Below are positions 1 through 5,018 of a stretch of 8,072 bases of DNA, piece by piece. The notes beneath the pieces are model-generated. The model did not search any database. It saw only the letters and a program-made list of their open reading frames with translations, and was not told where the DNA came from. The stretch is from contig JAUVBI010000142.1 of NCBI GenBank assembly GCA_030591305.1, forward strand, positions 1-8,072, written 5' to 3'. Both the position numbers and the translations under genes were made by a program. This DNA comes from Pseudomonadota bacterium. Lineage in GTDB: Bacteria > Pseudomonadota > Gammaproteobacteria > Pseudomonadales > Halieaceae. Positions within the stretch are counted from its first letter, which is position 1, and the number at the start of each line of letters is the position of its first letter.

Positions 1-836
1 ACGGCGAGCACCGCGCCGGCGAGGGCGCTGACAATAATAGCGGGGTAGGCGGGGAATTTTTTGTAGACCAGGCCCAGCATCAATAGCAGTGGCAATAGCA
101 GGTGGATACCAATATTAAACTCTGCCTGCAGGCCAGCTTTCAGGGCCTCGATTTCGGCAGGTGTAGCGCCACCGGAGCCCCCTATGATCAGGAAAATAAT
201 TAGAGCGATAGTAAAGCTCGGGACGGTGGTCCACAGCATGTGGCGAATATGGTCAAACAGATCCACCGAGGTCGCGGCGGAGGCGAGATTGGTGGTGTCG
301 GACATAGGGGAGAGCTTGTCACCAAAATATGCCCCGGAAATAATAGCGCCAGCCGTTATGGCGGGAGAGAGGTCAAAACTGCCGGCTATTCCCATCAGCC
401 CTATCCCCAGCGTTCCCGCCACTGTCCAGGAACTGCCTATGCTGATGGCAATGATGGCGCAGATCATGGCGCTGGCGGCGTAGAAAATACTGGGATTGAG
501 TATCTGTACGCCGTAGTAAATCATCGCTGGCACTGTGCCCGCCAGAATCCAGGTGCCTATCAGCATGCCCACTGCCAGCAAAATCAGGGTTGGGCCCAGG
601 CCGATGGCAATGCCGTTAATGATGCCTTCCTGTGCCATTTTCCACGGCACCCCTATTTTGCGCCCCACCAATGCTGCCACTGAGGTCGCCAGGACCAGGG
701 CAATCTGGTTGGCGCCGTATGAAGAATCAGCACCGAACAGATAAACTGAACCGGCCAGCAGGGTGATCAGGAAAACTATCGGTGTGAGTGCCAGCGGTAG
801 TGTTAATTCGGGGTTTTCGTGTCTGGTTGAGCTCAA
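1..836 (-). CDS. nhaC: Na+/H+ antiporter, NhaC family (N-terminal part, runs off left edge)
   Basis: Inner-membrane antiporter that exchanges cytoplasmic Na+ for external H+, used for sodium tolerance and pH control. About 278 residues are visible; the family is usually about 450-500 residues, so the C-terminal half lies outside the window. The translation is strongly hydrophobic with several membrane helices. It carries the family stretches GADSSYGANQIAL (35-47), GTVPAMIYYG (100-109), GSSWTVAGTLG (134-144) and GAYFGDKLSPMSDTTNLA (168-185), the last being the most diagnostic. The chosen start is TTG at 836, giving MSSTRHENPELTLP; a GAGAG ribosome-site-like run lies 10 nt upstream. The only earlier in-frame start is GTG at 860, which directly follows two stop codons and has no visible ribosome site. 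The gene is divergent from pntAA. The family call is secure; the exact start is less so. Confidence 0.93.
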   Translation of the reverse strand, partial: MSSTRHENPELTLPLALTPIVFLITLLAGSVYLFGADSSYGANQIALVLATSVAALVGRKIGVPWKMAQEGIINGIAIGLGPTLILLAVGMLIGTWILAGTVPAMIYYGVQILNPSIFYAASAMICAIIAISIGSSWTVAGTLGIGLMGIAGSFDLSPAITAGAIISGAYFGDKLSPMSDTTNLASAATSVDLFDHIRHMLWTTVPSFTIALIIFLIIGGSGGATPAEIEALKAGLQAEFNIGIHLLLPLLLMLGLVYKKFPAYPAIIVSALAGAVLA

Positions 837-846
837 AACAGGGGTT

Positions 847-851
847 CTCTC
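847..851 (-). promoter_or_regulatory. Putative ribosome binding site for nhaC
   Basis: GAGAG on the minus strand, 10 nt before the proposed TTG start at 836. It is a partial Shine-Dalgarno match and is the main reason for preferring TTG at 836 over GTG at 860. Confidence 0.4.
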
Positions 852-965
852 ACAGTTCACTTATTATATTTTGCAGACCTGCCGGGCTAGTGCCGGGGAA
901 ACTACGTAGATCAGGTTACACATGCTCCAAGAATGCCCTAAAAACAGGTATCGGTACAGTGCGAT

Positions 966-995
966 ATTCTGGGCGGTTATTACAGCTGTGGTCAA
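966..995 (-). promoter_or_regulatory. Candidate sigma70-like promoter for nhaC
   Basis: On the minus strand, TTGACC (995-990, five of six to consensus) is followed after 18 nt by CAGAAT (971-966, four of six). It would give a leader of about 120 nt before the TTG start. A perfect TATAAT also lies on the minus strand at 1042-1037, but it has no recognisable -35 box at 16-18 nt, so I rank it lower. Prediction by eye only. Confidence 0.25.
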
Positions 996-1077
996 TCTAT
1001 ATAGCATTATCAGTCATTGGAAGGGTGGTTATGTGGATTATAGTAGTGTCCCTGTATAAGGCTGGGTTATGGTAGCG

Positions 1078-1095
1078 ATCCCCTTTATGGGGGGT
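1078..1095. repeat. Small inverted repeat (hairpin) in the divergent region
   Basis: ATCCCC (1078-1083) can pair with GGGGGT (1090-1095) across a six-base loop, with one G-U type pair. There is no T-run after it on either strand, so it is not a canonical terminator. It may be chance or an operator or leader element. Confidence 0.3.
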
Positions 1096-1147
1096 AATGC
1101 AATTCAGTGCTTGAATGTTGGCCATAATTCCAGCGATACACCAGCTG

Positions 1148-1156
1148 TGCTACAGT
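1148..1156 (+). promoter_or_regulatory. Candidate extended -10 promoter element for pntAA
   Basis: TG, one base, then TACAGT (four of six to TATAAT) forms an extended -10 element. It would start transcription near 1163, about 40 nt before the pntAA ATG. No good -35 box sits 17 nt upstream. A competing weak pair is TTGAAT at 1111-1116 with GATACA at 1135-1140. Confidence 0.2.
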
Positions 1157-1202
1157 TCGCGGCTGATAAAAACATACATTATGCATGGGGTAAGATATCG
1201 TT

Positions 1203-2345
1203 ATGCGCATAGCAATTCCTAAAGAAACCCACCCGGGGGAAAATCGGGTGCCGATAACACCCGATACAGCGAAAAAACTGTGCCGAATGGGTGCGGACCT
1301 GGTTATTGAGTCCGGGATGGGCGAGGGTTCTGGTTACCCTGATGAGCAATACACCGAGGTGGGAGCTACGGTCTCCACAGATCGCAACGAGCTATTTTCA
1401 AGTGCAGATATGCTGCTGCGTCTGCGTAAGCCCGACCTGGAAGACATTGGCTTGATGAAATCAGGCTGTATTCATATCAGTTACCTGGATCCCTTTAACG
1501 AACATGAACTGGTTGAGGCACTGCGTGCACAGGGCGTGACTGCCATCAGTATGGAAATGATTCCCCGTACTACCCGCAGCCAGAAAATGGATGCACTGAG
1601 CTCTCAGGCCAACCTGGCGGGTTATGTCATGGTGATGCTGGCTGCGGCAAAGCTGCCCCGTATTTTCCCCATGATGATGACGCCGGCAGGTACGCTTAAA
1701 CCGGCCAAGGTCTTTATCATCGGTGCCGGTGTTGCTGGACTACAGGCCATTGCTACCGCCAAGCGGTTGGGTGCCAAGGTAACCGCCTTTGATACCCGGC
1801 CGGTTGTGGCAGAGCAGGTGAGGTCGTTGGGCGCCAGCTTCCTAGAAATTGATCTGGGCGATACCGGGGAGACTTCCGCTGGCTACGCCAAGGAGCTAAC
1901 TCCCGAGCAAATCCAAATACAGCGGGACGCGCAGAAGTCTTTTATTGCAGAGTCGGATGTATTGATTACCACGGCCCAGGTGTTTGGCCGTAAGCCCCCG
2001 GTCATTGTGACACGCGATATGGTAGAGGGTATGGCCCCCGGTTCTGTGGTGGTGGACATGGCCGCTGAAACTGGCGGCAATGTTGAGGGCTCGGTGCCCA
2101 ATGAGACGGTCATGATCAACGGTGTGACAGTGATCGGCCAAGGCAATTTGTCCAATGAGGTCTGCCGTGATGCCAGTCAGATGTATTCCAGCAATCTCTT
2201 TAATCTGGTTGAGGACAGCTGGGACGAGGAGAGCAATACCTTTGTCATCGATTTTGAACACGATATTCTCCCCGGTTGCATCATCACCCACGGCGGTGAA
2301 GTGACCAACGAAACGATCAAGAAAGTCCTGGAAGGAGGAAGCTGA
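1203..2345 (+). CDS. pntAA: NAD(P) transhydrogenase subunit alpha part 1 (NAD(H)-binding)
   Basis: Domain I of proton-translocating transhydrogenase: the soluble cytoplasmic subunit that binds NADH and passes hydride to NADP+ bound on PntB. Its 380 residues match the split alpha-1 subunit rather than the fused PntA of about 510 residues. It opens with MRIAIPKET and ENRVP (14-18), as in the alanine dehydrogenase/PNT N-terminal family. The loop PRTTRSQKMDALSSQ (121-135) contains the Arg122, Gln127 and Asp130 set (the RQD loop) used at the hydride-transfer site. The Rossmann motif GAGVAG is at 174-179, with AFDTRP at 195-200 supplying the acidic residue (Asp197) at the end of strand 2. ITTAQVFGRKPP (255-266) and VDMAAETGGN (284-293) are also typical. 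The start ATG has only a weak upstream GGGGT. The stop shares one base with the pntAB start. Confidence 0.97.
   Translation: MRIAIPKETHPGENRVPITPDTAKKLCRMGADLVIESGMGEGSGYPDEQYTEVGATVSTDRNELFSSADMLLRLRKPDLEDIGLMKSGCIHISYLDPFNEHELVEALRAQGVTAISMEMIPRTTRSQKMDALSSQANLAGYVMVMLAAAKLPRIFPMMMTPAGTLKPAKVFIIGAGVAGLQAIATAKRLGAKVTAFDTRPVVAEQVRSLGASFLEIDLGDTGETSAGYAKELTPEQIQIQRDAQKSFIAESDVLITTAQVFGRKPPVIVTRDMVEGMAPGSVVVDMAAETGGNVEGSVPNETVMINGVTVIGQGNLSNEVCRDASQMYSSNLFNLVEDSWDEESNTFVIDFEHDILPGCIITHGGEVTNETIKKVLEGGS
2333..2338 (+). promoter_or_regulatory. Strong ribosome binding site for pntAB
   Basis: AGGAGG, 6 nt before the pntAB ATG and embedded in the last codons of pntAA (Leu-Glu-Gly-Gly-Ser). Together with the TGATG overlap it supports independent, efficient initiation of the small membrane subunit. 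Confidence 0.8.
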
Positions 2346-2632
2346 TGGAAATTGTATTTCTGACATTTATTCTGATGTTGTCCATATTTCTGGGCTTCGA
2401 GTTAATTACCAAGGTTCCCTCAACCTTGCACACGCCGCTGATGTCTGGTGCCAACGCCATTTCCGGAATTACGGTAGTGGGAGCCATTGGGCTGGCAGGT
2501 ACGGGTCAGCAGGATATGGCTAATTGGCTTGGCGCTGCCGCAGTTGCCCTGGCGACGATTAATGTTGTGGGTGGCTATATGGTAACTGATCGCATGCTGG
2601 CCATGTTCAAGAAGAAAGGGAGTGGCAAGTAA
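2345..2632 (+). CDS. pntAB: NAD(P) transhydrogenase subunit alpha part 2 (membrane)
   Basis: Small inner-membrane subunit that, with the membrane part of PntB, forms domain II, the proton channel. It has 95 residues and about three hydrophobic helices (near 4-22, 38-54 and 60-80), ending in the basic tail KKKGSGK. The stretch VPSTLHTPLMSGANAISG (24-41) is the diagnostic motif of the PntA C-terminal membrane region. The start overlaps the pntAA stop by one base (TGATG) and the stop overlaps the pntB start by one base (TAATG), so the three genes are one transcript, probably translationally coupled. It corresponds to the last membrane segment of fused PntA in E. coli and to the separate subunit of Rhodospirillum and Pseudomonas. 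Confidence 0.96.
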   Translation: MEIVFLTFILMLSIFLGFELITKVPSTLHTPLMSGANAISGITVVGAIGLAGTGQQDMANWLGAAAVALATINVVGGYMVTDRMLAMFKKKGSGK

Positions 2633-4002
2633 TGGAAACACTATCTGGTATGGGATTATTGATACAGTTTGCCTACGTTGTAGCGGGTGGCTTGTTTATT
2701 TACGGCTTGAAATTGTTGGGTTCAGCAGATTCGGCTCGGCGCGGTAATATGTTGTCAGCCGGCGGTATGTTGTTGGCGATTGTCGTTGCGTTACTCGACC
2801 AGGGCATTGTTGAATACCAGTGGATTCTGCTGGGTTTTGTGGTCGGTGGCGTTATCGGCGGTGCAGCTGCCCGCATGGTGCAAATGACGTCCATGCCGGA
2901 GATGGTCGCGCTGTTTAACGGCTTTGGTGGTATGGCGAGCTTACTGGTTGGCTGGGCAGCTATCGCAACAGCAACCGAGACCTTTACCCTGGTCACCATT
3001 GTTCTCTCAATTTTGATTGGCGGCCTGACCTTTACTGGCTCCATGATCGCCTATGGCAAGTTGAGTGAGAAGCTGGGCAGTGGGGCGGTGATGTTCAAGG
3101 GCCAGCAGGTCGTTAACAGCCTGATTGTGCTGGGTATTCTCGCCAGCTCGGTGATGTTCTGTCTCGAGCCTGGCAATTCACAGTGGCTGTATCTGGTGAT
3201 TGGTTTGTCACTGTTGTTTGGTGTGATGGTGGTGATCCCCATTGGCGGCGCCGATATGCCGGTAGTGATCTCTCTATTGAACTCCTACTCGGGCCTGGCC
3301 GCCTGTGCGGCGGGTTTTGCGATCAACAACAATATTCTGATCGTAGCGGGTTCTCTGGTGGGTGCTTCGGGTATTATTCTCACCCAGATTATGTGCAAGG
3401 CCATGAACCGCTCGCTGAGTAATGTTCTGTTCAGTGGTTTTGGCAGTGTCAGTACCGATACCACCGAGGTTGAGGGTGAGATCAAGCCTATCTCCGCTGA
3501 AGATGCCTACTACGTGCTGGAAGCTGCCAGTAATGTGGCAATTATCCCCGGCTACGGTATGGCGGTGGCCCAGGCACAGCACGTGGTTAAGGAGCTGTGT
3601 GAGTTGCTGGAGAAAAATGGCGCCGAAGTGAATTTTGGCATTCACCCGGTTGCGGGCCGCATGCCGGGTCACATGAACGTACTGTTGGCGGAGGCCGATG
3701 TACCCTATGACCAGTTGCTGGAAATGGATGACATCAATCCACGTATGGAGAATGTGGACGTGGCGATTGTTATCGGTGCCAACGACGTGGTTAACCCCGC
3801 TGCCAGGGATGTAGAGTCATCGCCGATCTATGGCATGCCGGTGATTAACGTGGATCACGCCCGCACCGTATTTGTGCTCAAGCGCTCCATGGCATCGGGC
3901 TTTGCCGGCATAGAAAATCCCTTGTTCTACAAGGACAACACCCGCATGTTGTTTGGGGATGCCAAGGAGTCCATAAGCAGCCTGGTGCGTGAATTTAGCT
4001 GA
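2632..4002 (+). CDS. pntB: NAD(P) transhydrogenase subunit beta
   Basis: Completes the transhydrogenase: an N-terminal membrane half (about residues 1-260, many hydrophobic helices) completing the proton channel, and a C-terminal cytoplasmic NADP(H)-binding domain III. The 456 residues match the family's usual 450-480. GADMPVVISLLNSYSG (206-221) holds the conserved membrane Asp208 and Asn217. Domain III shows GYGMAVAQAQ (307-316), which is the NADP-binding fingerprint, then GRMPGHMNVLLAEA (342-355), GANDVVNPAA (382-391) and KRSM (417-420). In helix MVALFNGFGG (91-100), Asn96 sits where E. coli PntB has the proton-pathway His91; as I recall, Asn is usual in the split-alpha type. AGGGAG at 2617-2622, 9 nt upstream, is the ribosome site. 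No terminator is visible after the stop. Confidence 0.97.
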   Translation: METLSGMGLLIQFAYVVAGGLFIYGLKLLGSADSARRGNMLSAGGMLLAIVVALLDQGIVEYQWILLGFVVGGVIGGAAARMVQMTSMPEMVALFNGFGGMASLLVGWAAIATATETFTLVTIVLSILIGGLTFTGSMIAYGKLSEKLGSGAVMFKGQQVVNSLIVLGILASSVMFCLEPGNSQWLYLVIGLSLLFGVMVVIPIGGADMPVVISLLNSYSGLAACAAGFAINNNILIVAGSLVGASGIILTQIMCKAMNRSLSNVLFSGFGSVSTDTTEVEGEIKPISAEDAYYVLEAASNVAIIPGYGMAVAQAQHVVKELCELLEKNGAEVNFGIHPVAGRMPGHMNVLLAEADVPYDQLLEMDDINPRMENVDVAIVIGANDVVNPAARDVESSPIYGMPVINVDHARTVFVLKRSMASGFAGIENPLFYKDNTRMLFGDAKESISSLVREFS

Positions 4003-4094
4003 TTCGTATTCAATGAGCAGGATCAATATAGCTGACCTGTAGACAAGTTAGGCTGAAGGCTTGGTTTTGCGGTTAGAAAGCGTGGAGGGTTGTG
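4003..4094 (+). other. Short spacer between pntB and the hemerythrin gene
   Basis: This 92-bp stretch shows no hairpin with a T-run and no good promoter. TAGACA at 4040-4045 resembles a -35 box but has no -10 box at a proper distance. The simplest reading is read-through from the pnt operon, though a weak or regulated promoter cannot be excluded. Confidence 0.4.
4084..4089 (+). promoter_or_regulatory. Ribosome binding site fixing the hemerythrin gene start
   Basis: GGAGGG lies 5 nt before ATG at 4095 but only 2 nt before the GTG at 4092. The spacing favours ATG 4095 as the true start, so the protein is one residue shorter than the longest reading frame. Confidence 0.65.
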
Positions 4095-5018
4095 ATGGTT
4101 GCCAGCAAAAAGAACAGGGCGGTAAAATCGAAGCCCAGGGTCGCAGCAGAACAGCCCATAATGGCGGCTTTGCGCGCTGAACATAAACATATTGCCAGTG
4201 TGATGGAAGTTTTTTCCCAGCAACTGAAAGCCGTTGATGCGGGAGAATTGGTGGATCCGCACATTATGTACGAAACCATGGACTATATGGTGTGCTGGCC
4301 AGACCGTTTTCACCATCCCCGGGAGGATCTGCTGTACAGCCGGGTTGCCGAAGTGGATGCCGGTGCCGCAGACACTGTTGACAGCCTGCAACGCGAACAC
4401 GACCTCATGGGCGCGAAGGGGCGAAAACTGCTCGCCGATATCGACCGCTGGCGGGAGGGTGAAATCACCGGCGACTCGATGGTGAAAGACGGCCGTGATT
4501 ATATTGACAAGATGTATGTGCACATGAACACTGAAGATAAGCTGGTTTTCCCGCTGATTGAATCAGTGCTCAGCCTCGCGGATTGGCGCGAGTTGGCTGT
4601 TGAGGATCAATTAAAGCAGGCGCCAGATCCTGTGTTTGGTGGCCGTGTCGATCGGGAATTTCGCAATCTTGCGCGCAAAGTACGGCGTAGTTTACACCAG
4701 AGCGTTGAAACAGGGGCGATGGTGGAGTGGATTGGTATAGAGGCCCTAATGGAATCCATGGAAGTCCTGTCCATGGCCTGCGACGCAGCCCGCGATGCCA
4801 CCGGGGACCATTTTCGTACTCTGTGGGATGAGTCCAATGAAATTTTGCGAGAGGCTCCCGTGACCGGTCTGTTAAAATGCGCCGCCAACAATACACGATT
4901 GACGGTTACCTGGATGGGTGATGTGCTGGGAATATCCAAAGATACCCTGAGTGATTTGTCCAAGGTTAATCAGGAGAGGCGGGACAGGGTTCGACTGCTT
5001 GGCCAGATACATCACTGA
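4095..5018 (+). CDS. Hemerythrin-like (HHE) di-iron domain protein with unassigned C-terminal half
   Basis: Predicted soluble, 307 residues, no signal peptide or membrane helix. The first half (about 20-160) is a hemerythrin/HHE four-helix bundle. Likely iron ligands are His30 (RAEHKHI), His73 and Glu77 (HHPRE), His102 (QREHDLM), and His143 with Glu147 or Asp148 (YVHMNTED). This four-His, two-acid pattern (HxxxE twice) is like the YtfE/RIC type, where I recall four His and two Glu, rather than classical O2-carrying hemerythrin with five His; residue 106 is Gly where the classical fifth His would fall. Such proteins bind O2 or NO, or donate iron. After the linker PDPVFGGRVD (177-186) comes a helical half (about 187-307) that I cannot assign. 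It has a basic start (ARKVRRSLH) and two Cys (229, 262). The gene follows pntB by 92 bp, so cotranscription is possible. The 3' end overlaps the convergent ABC gene by 53 bp. Confidence 0.85.
   Translation: MVASKKNRAVKSKPRVAAEQPIMAALRAEHKHIASVMEVFSQQLKAVDAGELVDPHIMYETMDYMVCWPDRFHHPREDLLYSRVAEVDAGAADTVDSLQREHDLMGAKGRKLLADIDRWREGEITGDSMVKDGRDYIDKMYVHMNTEDKLVFPLIESVLSLADWRELAVEDQLKQAPDPVFGGRVDREFRNLARKVRRSLHQSVETGAMVEWIGIEALMESMEVLSMACDAARDATGDHFRTLWDESNEILREAPVTGLLKCAANNTRLTVTWMGDVLGISKDTLSDLSKVNQERRDRVRLLGQIHH

Larger units (their letters stand above)
837..1202. other. Divergent intergenic region between nhaC and pntAA
   Basis: This 366-bp stretch separates two divergent genes and looks more AT-rich than its surroundings. 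I find no convincing gene: the longest reading frame (plus strand, GTG at 788 to 1075) has no ribosome site, resembles no family I know and runs antisense over the nhaC start. Structure that can be seen: a direct repeat TGCCGGG at 880-886 and 891-897; CAGCTGTG repeated at 983-990 and 1142-1149; short inverted arms TTATA/TATAA at 1038-1042 and 1055-1059; a small C/G hairpin at 1078-1095; and two very short reading frames next to the pntAA start. It must hold promoters in both directions, but none is strong. Confidence 0.7.

Noticed and set aside
184..744. Several plus-strand frames opposite nhaC
   Set aside because: The minus strand encodes a continuous, clearly conserved NhaC sequence; the plus-strand frames are shadows of it.
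1037..1042. Perfect TATAAT on the minus strand as the nhaC promoter
   Set aside because: No recognisable -35 box lies 16-18 nt upstream and it would give a leader of about 190 nt; kept only as a mention.
788..1075. 95-codon plus-strand frame starting at GTG and running through the divergent region
   Set aside because: It overlaps the nhaC 5' end in antisense, has no ribosome site and no recognisable family; its hydrophobic end looks like chance translation of AT-rich sequence.
4092..4094. GTG as start of the hemerythrin gene
   Set aside because: It is only 2 nt from the GGAGGG ribosome site; the adjacent ATG at 4095 has proper spacing.
4003..4094. Terminator or promoter between pntB and the hemerythrin gene
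   Set aside because: No stem with a T-run and no paired -35/-10 boxes at a workable distance.
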